Shown here piece by piece: positions 36,940 through 49,926 of a DNA stretch of 64,000 nt. Under the pieces are notes generated by a model. It was given only the letters and a program-made list of their open reading frames with translations. It made no database searches and was not told the origin of the DNA. Position numbers and translations under genes: made by a program. Positions within the stretch are counted from its first letter, which is position 1. Each line of letters starts with the position of its first letter. Source of the DNA: Sitta carolinensis. Taxonomy: Eukaryota > Chordata > Aves > Passeriformes > Sittidae. The DNA lies in assembly GCA_032173965.1 (NCBI GenBank), contig CM063284.1, positions 108,085,910-108,149,909 of the forward strand, read 5' to 3'.

Positions 36940-39120
36940 GGCTCATAGTGTTACTGAGAGGTAAAATAAGGCAACTCAACACAACTAGAAAAAATAGGGG
37001 AACCATCCTTTTACAAAATCATGATAGACATGGCAGGCTCCTGTGTCTTTAAATTTTAGAGCATGTAGGAATGATGCCCTGTGGTTTATTATATCTTGCA
37101 GAACCATTTCACAGGATCACTTAATCTTTTTCAGGAGCTTCCCTATGCTGAGTTTCTTATTGGTCTTCTCTGCATCACCTAAAACCCTATCAAAACTTAA
37201 AACTGCTATCCTAATCCAAGATTGAATGCCTGAGCTTTGTGCTTTCATATATCCTGTTTTTCACTTAAATAGATGCCAGTAGATCTCCCACTTCTTCCTT
37301 GCAGAGATGCAGAAAAAGAGGGAAGTATAAGTGGTCAGAGCTCAAATTTAAGGCTCGATAGTATTCAGGCCCCTTTTAGTGTCAAAACTTAACCTTGAAG
37401 TCTGAGAGCTATAGCAGCAGCCACACAATTATTACCAGGATGGGGGCAGGAGGAGGAAGAGTGTGGGTAAGGAAGAAAGCAGAGACACATCTCCAGAGAA
37501 ACCCAGTGAGGGTCAGGATCTAAACTAGCTTATCGAGCTGCATAAATATTCATCATACCATTTAAAACTATATTCTGCTCCATCTGCAGAGTTTCACTCT
37601 AAGAGGTGTCTCTAACAGGGCATGATGTCTCCAAGCATCTTTTATTAATAATTAAAACACTATATCTGAATTACCAACCAGTTCATGGAAGATAATGCTG
37701 TGTTGGCAGTGTCAGGCAGGGGAGAGCCTAGTGCAGAATGCCGAGGTGAAGGGGTTAGGTATGCAGCCTTCTGCCTTTCTCATCATTATTTACATTTCGT
37801 TGCTTCCTAAAAGCCATGAGAACGTGCCCTTCTTGTGCTAGGCTCCTGCTCTTTAGGTTCCCTCTAGGTTCTGGAAAAAGAAAATATGCATTAAGGAAAG
37901 AAAAATATACATTTAAGAACTCCTTTCTGCCAAGGAGGAACAGGAGAAAATGCAGCACAGTGCAGAGCTTCAAAAATGCAGCACAAAATGTAGAGTTTCA
38001 GCAAGGAGAGCTGAAAGGCACTAGCAAGACTCAAGCGGTGATGGTGGAGGAGTGTCAGTGCCATGGACTAATAGGGGGAAAGGTGGAAAGATGAAACATC
38101 AGCTCGTCGTACGGCTTGTGGCACACACAAATGTGTGTGTGACCAGCAACCAACCCCTCTTCAGGGATCTCAGCCATAGGAAATGAGAGCAGAGTAGTAA
38201 TAAATGCAGAAGATGCAACCAATCCAGACACAAAATATTTTAATTGTGAGCAGGTATTTCTTTTTCCATTGGAGGTGAATTTGCATCTGGCAACAGGAAT
38301 TAAAGGGTGTGCAAAGGCAGATCTGTGGCTCCTGGTCTGCCATGACAATAAAGTGCAGGGAATGAAGTAGAAACAGACAGCATTGAGGCCACATGATGCA
38401 AAAGGGATTCTGCAAGAAAGATTCCTAAGGAAATAATGATCCAAGCATTATGGTTGATATGGTGTAATCCCTACTCTACCAAGATTATGGGTTTAGCTAT
38501 GGTTGTGGTGAAACTGAGCAACCAGGACTCTTCTGCAGTATGGTATTAAAGCACTTCTATGCTTGAAATTATTTTTTTTCTGGCCACTTGTGATGTCCTT
38601 GGACCACTCTCTGCTCTACCAAAATGAGCAGAACCACTGAATTTGTGAGCACTTGTATCTCAGGCCATATTTACATCAGTGCAAGCAGGTGTTACATGGG
38701 GGAAGGGAATCACTGATGAAGTTCCCAATGCGGCTATTGGTGAGCTACCTGATTTTTCCAGACATGGGAAGTTATTTGTTCTCATCTTCTCTAGTCGTAA
38801 GATTAGTTTAGTTCTAAAAGGAGCCTGGATGCCCGATTAATTAGTTAACAAATGTGGAAGAAGTAAAAGAAATCCCTAAGAAGCAGATGTTGATGAGAAT
38901 GCTTAGAAAAATGTTTGTATAGTACAAGGCACTCACACAAATAGAGATGAACATTTTACTTCCTTTTTGGTAACTCTTTTAGCACCCATTACCTTCTTTG
39001 TTTCCCTTTTGTGCTCCTTCTGTCATTATTTTCAAATTCCATTTTCCCATGATTGCTGATTCACAGGAGGCTCTTAATCTTTTGGCAAGGTGGTGTAATT
39101 CTGTGAAAAAATATTAGACA
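36940..39120. other. Non-coding stretch, nothing recognised
   Basis: Unique-looking DNA. A 129-codon minus frame (38055-38444) has no recognisable family. A small hairpin CACACACA/TGTGTGTG lies at 38122-38139. Confidence 0.5.
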
Positions 39121-39122
39121 GC

Positions 39123-39235
39123 TAAGCTGAGGGACAAGGGAATTAAAGGACACGTCTGAGGTCACACAATAGGTTAATGGCTAATCAGGGTTTGAATCCA
39201 GGAACTTCTAGTTATTAGACTTTTCCTGCAATTGA
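39123..39235 (-). mobile_element. MIR-like ancient SINE fragment
   Basis: In antisense the sequence follows the order of MIR-type elements: AGCTGAGGGAC, AATTAAAGGACA, GAGGTCACACAATAGG, TTAATGGC, CAGGGTTTGAATCCAGG. MIR has the corresponding GAGG...GTTAAGTGACTTGCC...GGTCACACAGCTAG...GGCAGAG...GGATTCGAACCCAGG. MIR-type SINEs predate amniote divergence and survive as rare fossils in birds. An L3/CR1-like tail sharing these motifs is the main alternative. Confidence 0.7.
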
Positions 39236-39239
39236 CTGT

Positions 39240-41834
39240 GTTGTCTCCTGGAACTCTGAAGTGCTATAATATCACTTAAAAATTGATAGAAGTGTTGCAT
39301 AGGTGGAAATTAAAAATGTGGTCCAGAGAAAAAAATTGAGTTATCGGGAATCATTAACAAGCCTCCAACACTGATCACTTCTTAAACAAACAGACTGGAC
39401 TCTGATAAGATATATCTGACACCCTCAGAACAATTAATCAAGTCTCAGAAGTGGCAAGCGTCAGTAATAGTATCTTACTTGTAGATCACTGAACATCCAC
39501 TCAAGACGGTGCTTGTAATAAAATCTTTCTTTCTTTTGTTTCTGTGGTGGACTACGTTGGCACTTACAGCTCTGCTGGGAATGTTATGTGGGAGAAATTC
39601 TGGATGAAGGCAGAGTACTGCTCTCCTTTACCTGTCTCCTTCCAATTAAACCTCCATAGATTTATGTCTTAATAAAACAGCAGTTATACTTTCTTTTTTT
39701 CAGTTCAACTTTGCAGTTAAAAACCACTACTCCAAACATAATAGGTGCTGTCTGCAATTGCTTAAATTGGGCATAAACATTTATTGCCTCCTTAGCTAAC
39801 AAATGCGACCTTGCTGTTCGAAGGAATGAGAAAAATTCCACTCAAGGTCAAGGGACCTGATGTTTCCAGGCAGCCTCATTACCTACATTAGCACTGTAGA
39901 AGATGACGCAGAACATCTGTTGGTGCCATAAAAAAAGACAGAAATGTATGCATATTTTCTTTAGCTTTTCAATTCGACATTGAGCCTGTGATTTAATTTT
40001 GGGTCAATGTTCTGAAAAGCTGCTAGTCTCAGTGTTTAAGATTAAGCTAGGAGGATATCTTGGTCTCTATAATTCCTTATGTCCAAAACAAAGCCATGGG
40101 GATACTGAATTGTCATCTCTTGCTGCTTGGCAGCACTATCAGATTTCAGGCAGAGTTGGCTCAGCCAATCTGACATGGATTTTGTCTCACTCACCTGACA
40201 CCTACAAGACAGCTCTTTATTGCAGAGCTATTGGAAGTTCTCTGTCATCATGTCCATCCAAAGTTTGCCCACCATAATGAAAATTAGTTACAAACCTTGA
40301 AGAAAAGAGGATGGCTTTGCAGCACTACAATTTATGTGCTCCTCTCTTACTGCCCTCTAATGAGTCTCTTCCCCAGTAGCTTTGCTTTCAGATTCTTCGG
40401 AGGGTGTGGAAGAGCAGCATCTCATCAGTGCCTGCAGGAGCAACCCTCCTTAGCTCATTTGAGGTGCACTACTGCTGTTTGCAGAGATCCTCATTTCTTT
40501 GCCTGACTCCCATCCTCATAAGAGTAGTTCTGGACCTATTTTGCATCCATAGGTTATGAACACATATTGACAGCAGACATTGCTCTCTGGCTTTGTATTT
40601 CTCCTGAAGTCTGACACATCTGAGGTGTGGAAGGAGGGAAGTGTAAGATCTGGCTCTACAACTCCTTGTCATGTAGAAACACTGCTGTTCAGAGTACCTT
40701 AGTATGGAATTTAGAAGAGCCTTTCCTCCCTTAAAGGCAGGGTAGCAGGCAGGAGAGTGGTGCTGGGCTGGAAAGCTCCCTGAAATACATGGTCAGTATA
40801 GCACATCCACACAGTGTGACTGCTTTGTATCATCCTATTAGCACTTCTGTTCATTTCAGTACAGAGCAAATGTCTCTATTCAACACTCAGGAACTCCTGC
40901 TGCAGGTGCTACGGTCATCAAAAGCTGGACCTTTTGTGGTCAAAAGATCCCGGAAACTCACTTGCTCCCAGAAGGTCCAGAAAGAAAGTCATGAAAATGG
41001 AAAGTTATCCAAAAGATTTCTGTGGGGTATGCAGCATAGGTCTGGACCTCGATGTAGAAGGCAGCCAGGAAAAAGGGAAGAAACTGTGTGGGGCAGTGTC
41101 AGACGTGAAACTGGTCCTCTCCCACTCCCACCCATTCCTTCCCTACCAGCATGTTTTCAGCTAAAATATAGAAGGGGCCGCAGGATTATCCTCCAGTGAA
41201 AATATTTCAGCTTTAGTCATCATAATGCTGCAACCAGGGATAATAAACACACACTTATAGTGACTGGAAACTGCTGCAGATAGAAGCACGGGAACAGTAC
41301 CCAGTGATTAACAGCGGGCAATGCTGCCTTTTCCAAGGTGGCCTTAGTGGAGTTCCATGCAGAGATGTGGAAACAAGATTATCTAAACCCACATTTCACT
41401 CCATATGTTGCATTGCCCTAGCACACTTCCTTGCCTGTATTTTAAAGTGCTTCAATTCAGAGTAATTTAAAACCTCATCAGTACTCACTAGAGGGTTGGG
41501 GTTTAGAACCTCAGTCAATTAAGTCCATGCGGATGAGTAATAGGAGTAAAAATCACAGTTTTCAGTGCAGAAAAAAAGAGAATGGAAAAGAATAAAAAAA
41601 GATTCTATAGCCTAGCTATTCAAAAGCAATTATATTTTTAGTTACATGGAGAGACATTTTCAGACTTCTAATTACTCCAAATCTATCTGCTAAAGAGTCA
41701 TTACAATCCATTTTAACCCCTCTCTGACACCAGGAACTAATGCTGTAATTGAACTGTGTCACCAGTGATCTCAGTTCAAAATCATTAGTGGCGTTGTTCT
41801 TTTTCATATTTTCTCTAATATTTCTGCTCATCGC
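39240..41834. other. Non-coding stretch, nothing recognised
   Basis: Unique-looking DNA. A 136-codon frame at 40789-41199 (+) is basic in its second half but matches no family and overlaps another open frame. No mobile element was recognised. Confidence 0.5.
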
Positions 41835-41835
41835 T

Positions 41836-41944
41836 TATAGGCATGGGGCCAGATTTGCTGCCAGCATATGTGGGTACAACACCACTGAGATCGGTGCTGT
41901 TGTGTCCAATTAGGCCTGTGATGAGGTTGGCCCCATGTGCTATG
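41836..41944. mobile_element. Degenerate palindromic MITE-like element
   Basis: CATGGGGCCA at 41842-41851 is the exact reverse complement of TGGCCCCATG at 41928-41937. The symmetry extends outward (ATAG against CTAT with one slip) and is seen again near the centre, where ACAACACCAC faces GGTGCTGTTGT. The whole element is about 100 bases and could fold into one long imperfect hairpin. GGGCCAGATT-type palindromic repeats are known to me from reptile genomes, so this is probably a very old non-autonomous DNA transposon. No clear target-site duplication remains. Confidence 0.6.
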
Positions 41945-41949
41945 AGCTT

Positions 41950-44900
41950 TCATTAACCAATATATTCCCATTACAGACTGTGATCTGTTCACCCAACTAC
42001 ATCCTCTTAAACATGTAGCAATGCAGTAGAATAAAGCTCAGCAGGGTCATGCTTTGAATTCTCCCCATTTTTATTTTTGTTAATATCAGAACCTCATCTT
42101 TGGGCAATTTCATATCCACACATGTGATTCTGATTTCACATGCAGACAACCAAGGAACAGTACTTTTTAAAGAACTTGGGTTGCTGTGTGCTCTCTGATT
42201 CTTGTTCATAGCAATGTGTGTATGTAAAGTACCCTAAGTTCCTCTCCACAGCCCTTAATTGAAGAACGAGAGAAACTGAATCAGAATATCATGGAAAACA
42301 TGTTAATAAGGTTCCATGCAGCTTCTGTGTTACAGGTTTTGTTGCACTTATGAAAAAAGAAACATTAAATGTCATGGATATTTTGAAATGCAGGTTTATA
42401 AGGTGATATTTAACCATAAACAGTATGATAGTTATTGGCGACTGATAATGTGAATTCTATAGCAATCTGTTAATTAAGATTCCACCCACATTTCTAGTTT
42501 AAACTCTGCCATAAAAATACGCTCTTTACTATAATCAGGAACACAGATTTTGGCACAGCAGTGATTTTTGTTTGTTTTGTTTTTAATTCCAAAAAATCAT
42601 TCAGCCATTTTATAGCTGAGAAGGGCAAAGAGTAAGCTAGAAGTTTCCAAACCCTCAGTTATGATCTTCTGAAGTCTAACACTACTCATCTGAACTCAAG
42701 ATTGATGCTTGAAAATGCAATAACTTAATCTCATTCCCATGGCATTTGACAGTTTAGAGCCCAGCATTTAGTCAGCAGGTACTGGAGGGGTTTGCTGGTG
42801 CCAGTGTCTATCAAACTTGATTCATAACTCACCTTACTCCTCTGAGCATGTGCAGGACAGACAGATGTTGTTATTTATGACCTAACTCTGCTTGTGTTCC
42901 CCGTGATGGAGTGTGCACCATTTGGCTGTGTTAGCACTTACTGCAAAGTTCTCCTCAGTATAACTATGGTTTGAGCACAACCTTGCAACTTGCATTTTCT
43001 GGCTCACACCTGATTAATGCAGAGCAGAGGAGAAGGTAGTTTGTGGCCATCTATACGTGACTGTGTAGATAGCACCTGAGGAGAAAATGCTTTCTGGGCC
43101 AAACTGTGGCTCATGACCTGTTGGGAGGGTTACATTGAGATGAGCAACTCAATTTCCATTTTTACCCGTCTTATATTGAAGCCAGACACCCTAGGGACAG
43201 AAAAATGAGCTTGTTTCTGGGTCAAGATACTTGCTAACTAGGTCACCAGAATGACTGTGCCACCTGCAGTCAGCTTTGCTCCCAGGGGAAGAGCAAATGC
43301 CAGGTGTGACACAGACAATGTCAGACACTCTTCCAACACTGTCGTCAAAGGAAACACGACTTCTTTCCCCTACTCAGTCAGCTGGTGGCTTAATAGCCCT
43401 TCTATCTCTGAGGAGAGAACATCAGTTCTAGTGGAGTCATGCAGTGGTATGGAGTGGAGAATGGATCCTTGGTGAAACCAACCAAGAAGTGAGGAGAAAA
43501 AAATGGACCAAAATTCCTCCCAACTAGTTTGAACCTGCTTGGTTTCCCAATATTATTCCCTTCTGGCTGCATCAACACTTATGGCCTCATCCACCATTAA
43601 GATCGGATGTCAGTCCAGTGGGAGATCAGGCAGAGGAGAGTGCTGTAAAGCAGGATAACCTGCTGTAACAGCACTGCTGACTGAAGGCACCTTAAGGTAT
43701 ACAGGGGTCTACAGCTCAAAAATTCGGGTCTGATGGTTTAGTGATGACCAACATCACTCTGTAATATGTTGTGTTTATTTGAGGACTCAGTTTTTGACTC
43801 AGGCTACGACCAATGCATAATAGCGTAAGATCTGATTGACTTCATGAACCTTTGATCTGGTTCAACTTCAGCTTCTTTCTTTAAAGCTTAATAAGAGGGT
43901 TTATGTCCTTTTTACACAATTGTATCTAAATTTACATTAGTTTTACTGTTATTATATGACTACCAAAAATCAATAACATAATCTTTTTACAGTATTTACC
44001 TAGCATAATAAAACCTGGAAAATTATCTAAAAAAGCAAAATGAAAAACATTCCCCAAGCACAAATGGAATTAAAAGACTATAAAAACTCCATACTCCCAG
44101 CTCCTCTCACTTTATGTAAACATAAACCTGAGCTTCTCTAAAACACTCAGTACTGTTTTAGCTCAATTCCCCAAGCTCAGCACCTGTCCACATAAACACC
44201 CCTGGCCTTTTGATGGCAGCTGGAGGGCAGCTGTGTGAAACTTCCCTAACAGCCCTACTCTACAGCAGGTCACAGACCTGCTTCCCCCTCACTTCCTTCA
44301 TTTACCTAAAAGGTAAACCTTTCTCTCAGCCTACTGAATATATCCAGATCATACAGGAGCCAAGACATCAGCATAAATGCCTATTATTCTTATTACCTGT
44401 TGGAAAATAATCATTATCATTATGTTTCCAAAATTAGGTTCCACATTAATGTCTTCCTGTGGTGCCCTTTATATTACACCATAGAGATTTAATCTGCAAC
44501 TAGTCCTTCTTGCTTCTGTGGGATTATTTTATCACTTTAATGTTCCTCTAATAGATGGTATTTTTGGCATGTGAAACGATGAGTGTGTATTGTAAACCAA
44601 TTAGGCTTTATTTTAAAAAGAAACTGTGATAGGCTATAGAAAAACACCATGAAGCACTGAGAAATGCTTGAATTTCTTGATAGTTCCTGCCATCAGAAAC
44701 TGTGTTGTTTAGACAATCTTCCAAACCACTGGAACCATTTTATTTTTAGATTGTATCGCTCCTCTGTTAACATTTTTCCTGTTCTGTAGAACTAATTCCC
44801 ATCCCATACACTACTGTACAGACCTTGAGTTTAAATCAAAAGTTAGATTTATTCAGTGATTCTAAAAGAGCAGGAGACAAAGACATGCATGCCCTCTAAC

Positions 44901-46965
44901 TAATATTATTCTGTGGAAATTTTCATTTTAGCCACCATCATATTTTAAAGAGATAATTTCCATTTTGGCTGTGTTTCATTAATAGGCCACTGGAAGCTTA
45001 TAAACACTTCAAGGCTTTTAAGACTGTGTTTTTGCAAAAATGATTAATTATGCAGTGTTATGGATTATGATGCCCTCTTTTCCATGGTTTCCAGACTTCT
45101 TGCTTGTTGTCATGTAGCTCCAACAGTTCGGTGAATGCAAGAATATTTTTCCCCTATGTGTTCTAAATGGAAGTGTGATTCTTTATAAAGGACATATTGC
45201 AAATTGGAAAGCTGCCATTCACACAGTCAGGTTGTCCTGTGGTTTATATCATAAATAACGGCTCTACACTTCCTAGACTAGTTTAGCTCTTGTGCAAGAC
45301 CCCATACTATCAGCTGCAGAGACTGACAAGCTTAAAGCCAGCAGAGACAGTGGTAATCATCAAGACTGATTACCCACCCAATACAGACCATATACATTCT
45401 CTCACTATTTTTTCCAAAAGAGACAATTTTTCTTCCTGGAGCATAAGAGCTATTTTATCTCTTAGACAGCAAAGGGATGGTGTCACCTTCTACCGTGTCA
45501 CCTCATTTTTTGACAAAACAACGTCTGAATAGTTACTTAGTAATTCTTGGATTCTCTATGGATCATGTCAACTGGAGCTGAGTAAATCTTGAAGCAGGTA
45601 TGTCTACTGGAGAGTATCAATTTCAGTTCTTAATTAATATAGACAGTGTGTCCCAGCCCTCCAAACACAGACATAACTTTCCCAATGTCTTCCTGAGAAT
45701 ATCACAGTGAATGAGTGGATGTATTCTTAGGAATATTAGTGATTTTCTCAGTACACAGACACTGCGGAGAAATTACACTTTTGACTTAATTGAGAATTCC
45801 CACATCAGAAACCTGATAGAACAGGCTTGCTCTACTCTGCTGGAAAGGCATCCCTGGGTTGCAACAAAACCCTTTTACAAATGCAGGCAAGTAAAATGAT
45901 ATGTCAGGAACTGTGCATTGATATTGCCTGTCTGCAGGGCAGTGTGATGGCCAAGTGCATTCAGGAGCCCTGGGGCTTCTTCGCAGATGAGACCAGCAGA
46001 AAGATGTGGTAATCAGGACGAATCAGATTTTGACCTGGCCTGTCCATCCATGTAGAGAAGCATGGTAGGGAGGTAGAGAAATTTCTTTTTCCCTCGGGGA
46101 TTTTTCTTGTTACAGGAGACCAGCAATCCACGTCTTGGGCAGTAAACAGGCAGACAGGGGGCTATTCCTCTTGTCCCTGATATAGTAGCAAGCTCAACTG
46201 AGCTTGCATGGACAAGAAAATAGGAGAGCCTAGAAGGCAAAAATGACCTATCTCCTCTCTAGTCTAGGGCTCGGGGTGGAGGGGGTTGCTGTGACCTATA
46301 GTCTGGCATGCACTTTTCACACGGAGCTGGACAGACACATGAAGCCTTTTCTCCAGGGACAGTGGGAGATGGAATTCTTATCTGCCATGAATAGTTAGCA
46401 TGGAAACCATTTACTTTGTTTCATGGCTAAAATGCAGCAGCTATGCCTGCCATGACTCTGTTAGAATCTGACATAGCAATTCTTAATCATGCTTTGGCTT
46501 TTCTTTTTGCTTTCCATCCTTGTTCTTGGCGGGGTTGGCACAGCTGATGAATTCTGCCTTGCATGAAATTCAGAGAATGGCATCAAGCCCATGTTACAGA
46601 TGGGACAGAGCACGCTGACCAAGAGGGTGTGGACATGTGGCACCTTTTACCTACACCTAAGGTGAGAGAAGGAGCTGTTGCAGCTCTCCCAGTGCCATGG
46701 TGAATCACTGCTCTCATAGCAGAATCTACTGCTCCTTCAGGCTCCTTCAGCTGCTCATGGAAAACTCTCCAACCCATTTCTGCTCAGATAAGTGGGCCCT
46801 GCTTGAGAGGGTGATGAGTAAATTTCTTCTACCCCATCTGGATTCAAGTGCATTCCTGAAAGCAGCTCAGGCTGTTCTACCTCTGGCCAGGATGGGTAGC
46901 TAGGAGGCAGGGTTGGGCTGATAACCTCTGTGGATGGCACTGCTGCCGTAGCTGGAAAAAGGATG
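41950..46965. other. Long non-coding stretch, no gene recognised
   Basis: AT-rich unique-looking DNA with frames up to 80 codons. The section 44930-45090 is repeat-free and rich in homeodomain-like ATTA cores, which may reflect a conserved element or plain AT richness. A G-rich string lies near 46268-46287. No gene or mobile element was recognised. Confidence 0.5.
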
Positions 46966-46972
46966 CATGCTC

Positions 46973-47010
46973 ACACAGTGACTTGCCCAGGGTCAGACTG
47001 TAGCATAAGG
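46973..47010 (-). mobile_element. Very short MIR/L2-like match
   Basis: CACAGTGACTTGCCCAGGGTCA matches the antisense MIR/L2 core pattern over about 20 bases, but the flanks do not continue the match. Either a scrap of an old SINE/LINE or chance. Confidence 0.25.
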
Positions 47011-47011
47011 A

Positions 47012-48036
47012 GACTTACAGTTGCTTTAGTTAATAAGCAGAATACAAGCACAAGGAAGGTGGAAAAAAGTTCACAGCAGAAATTCTGCAGTGCAGTAAAA
47101 ACAGAAGAAACAAGGGAAGCAAAGGGGAATAACAGTTTATTAGAATGAAGTCCTTTATTCAATGTTAGAAGAAAGCACATTTTCTGTCATTCTTCACTTT
47201 TGCAACAAAGTCTGTATACAAACAACTCCTAGTTTTATGAGGCAGCAACCAAAAAAATCCTTCTCCAAAACTGTTAGACAGTGATAATTAAAGCTGTTTT
47301 TGAAGACACTGGATTTGGACCACTGCTTGACAGGGAGAGAGCATTATGCAGTACCCTGCACTCCTTCTGCATCATACAGCCTTTCTGTTGCAATGAACTC
47401 ATTCCAAATGAAAGTTAAATCACATCAGACAAACACATAATGAGCTTGTGCTGCAATGTTTAATAAGTTAATCAAGTATGTTAATGATACATATTTACAA
47501 GAAAGGACTTTGACTTAAAATCAAGTCAGGAAACAACAAAGGCTAGTAATAAGAACAGCTTTGCATCGACAAAGTCCAGATGAATATGAGATAATTTGGG
47601 CATCAAAAAGAGAACAGAGAATCTGGTAATAGATGGAGCTATGAAGAAGAGATGAATTTCACAGCATATCCAATTACAAAAGTCATTACTGATGGGAATA
47701 GCAAAACAATTTTTCTATACAGGATATGAGTGGAACTCAGTGGATTGAATTGTCTAAATCTGTACCACATTTCATATTTATTTGTAAAAGTGGCTTGATA
47801 TGTGGAATCTGAATCCCAGATTCTTGGAACATCTGGAACATCTCATGGTTTTGGTTGGTTCATTAGAAATTAGAGCAGTTGTGAGTTTAGGATTTCAAAC
47901 ATTATTTCCCCCTTTACAACATAAAGCATGCTTGGAGTCATTTGGATTGAAGCTTCTGTTTTTCTGGTCAATTGTCATTTCTTTAAAAATAAAATGACTG
48001 GAGTAGAATCATGTAACTGTGAAAGTTCCCATTTTA
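47012..48036. other. Non-coding stretch, nothing recognised
   Basis: AT-rich unique-looking DNA up to the left target-site duplication of the LTR. No frame above 72 codons. Confidence 0.5.
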
Positions 48037-48041
48037 GATAA
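48037..48041. repeat. Left target-site duplication GATAA
   Basis: GATAA directly precedes the TG end of the LTR and is repeated exactly after the other end. Five bases is the usual duplication length for ERVL-class integration. Confidence 0.85.
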
Positions 48042-48463
48042 TGTGATTGGTTGACCCTGGCTGAATGCCAGATGCTCACCAAGGCCACTCATCACTCCCC
48101 TCCTTAGCTGGGAGTGATAGGAGGTGATAGGAGCTGGGAGGAGAAGAAAATATAATGAGAGGCTCATGGCTCAAGACAAGGAGAGATCACTCACCAATTA
48201 CCATCTCTGGTAAGAAAGATTCAACTTGGAGAAATTAAGTGAATTTCCTACCAACCAAAGCAGTGAAGAATAATGAGAGGTAAAACCAAATCTTAAAACA
48301 CCAAGAGTCACTACCAGGGTAGCTAATGAGCTCAGCCTCCACCAGCAGTTGGTTTATATTGGAGCCAGCTCTGCTGGCCATGGGGAAATTCCTAGCAGCT
48401 TCTCAGAGAAGCCCCCCTTGTACACCTCCCACTACCTACAACTGGTCATGCAAACCCAATACA
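48042..48463 (-). mobile_element. Solo LTR, avian ERVL-like
   Basis: A 422-base element in minus orientation. Read on the minus strand it begins TGTATTGGGTTTGCATGACC and ends CAACCAATCACA, giving the TG...CA termini of retroviral LTRs. It is flanked by GATAA on both sides. Recognisable avian LTR blocks are the AGCAGCTTCTCAGAGAAG stretch, AATTACCATCTCTGG, TAAAACCAAATCTTAAAACA and TTGACCCTGGCTGAATGCCA (as read on +). There is no internal retroviral region, so this is a solo LTR left by recombination. Copies I recall are longer and have a GC-rich middle; here AAAACACC (ending near 48302) passes directly into an AGAGTCACTACC-type block, implying an internal loss. Nothing coding remains. Confidence 0.9.
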
Positions 48464-48468
48464 GATAA
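48464..48468. repeat. Right target-site duplication GATAA
   Basis: An exact copy of the GATAA before the LTR. A perfect pair indicates that both LTR ends are intact and that the flanks have not rearranged since insertion. Confidence 0.85.
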
Positions 48469-48469
48469 A

Positions 48470-49926
48470 AGGCATTATCCTCTCTTGATCTCAAAATCAT
48501 GAGACAAACATTTAAAAGGCTGAAAATGAAGGAATACTAAAGTGTATCCCAACTGGGACTTAGCTCTATGTCTTTCACTGAAGAGAATTTTTTTTCACTT
48601 TCTTTCCTTTACGGAGGAAAATTATTGGTCCAGATGCAGAAGTATTGCTTATAGCTTTAGTGCTAGCATGAACTATGCCTGAACAAATTATGTCTGAGCT
48701 CAAATGCACACCTACTATACTGAATTTGGGTGCATTTTGTTCATCTCCCCATTCTTAAATCCTTCTTGGTCCTTCAAGAACATGTAATGTCTATTAATGC
48801 TTAATGTCTATTTGGTTGACTTTGGTGCACTCACTTTTCTTGAAGGAAATCTCCCTGGGGTTAGATGGAACTGGGCATTAAGTGTGTATTTAAAGTATCT
48901 GTGTTCTCTTTCTTTAAAATCTTTTGCTTCCTTGAATTTTCTTAGATCCATTCCCAGTGGTAATAATTCAAACTTGAGATTCAGTGATGCTCAACCATTT
49001 TAAATCTCTTTCATCATACATGTCTATTTTCTTGCAGAACTACATGCATTTTAATTTAATAATCTGGTTTTGTTTTGCAATATTTGTCCATAAATTTCCA
49101 TTAAAATCCTGTCCCAAAATGGAGGCTGTTCTTAAGCAACAGGCTGTTGGCTATTTAAGTTTTGTGACCGGTTAACTGAGTGGTAGAGACTGTTTCTGCT
49201 CCCTCCATTGGAGGGCAGAAATGTTACAATTTAAACAGTAAGGAGCAAGAGAGCTCTTTGGATATCCAGCATTTTCTGTGCTTGAGTACTAACACTCCAA
49301 GGGACTGATTTATTTTTCAAGGCTAACACTTTTCAGCAAAGTGTGATTGTGAGCTGCCTAATGTTTTATGTCTGAAATTCAACTTTACTTGCATTATGGA
49401 CTGCACTAATAGCTTAATCAGAAGTCTAAACATTTTGCTGAAGGATGAAAGACATTGCGACAGTTCTTGAATGGTTAATGCTTTTCTCTTGTAAACTTCA
49501 TAACCCAGATGTTAAAACCACTTGGAGCTATCAATGATGACTCCTGTTAACTCATTATGTGTCATCAGCAGTGGCTCTTAAATGACAGCATCACAAAATC
49601 CCACTGAAGACCAGTGGCCAGGGTAAATCATCTGATGTCTCTAAAAGGTTTTTGTTGTGCTACTTTGACAGCCAGAATTCAGCATTCCTCAGACCCTGGC
49701 AGAAAGGGAGACTGCAAAGGACTGCATAAAGGAACAGAAGCTGTCCTAGTGCTGCTTCTCTCTTCCTTTGTTTCTTTCCTGCTCTCATCTTGAGGGCTAC
49801 TTTCACTTGGTCCTTCTGACTGCTGCACTTTCGCATCCCAGTTCCTCTCTCATCAGATTTTCTGCTTTTTAGAGTAAAACACAGAGACCAGGTAACAAGG
49901 AGATATTTTCTGCACTGCAGTGAATA
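48470..49926. other. Non-coding stretch, nothing recognised
   Basis: AT-rich unique-looking DNA; frames up to 68 codons in most of it, and a 100-codon minus frame at 49660-49962. None recognised. Confidence 0.5.
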
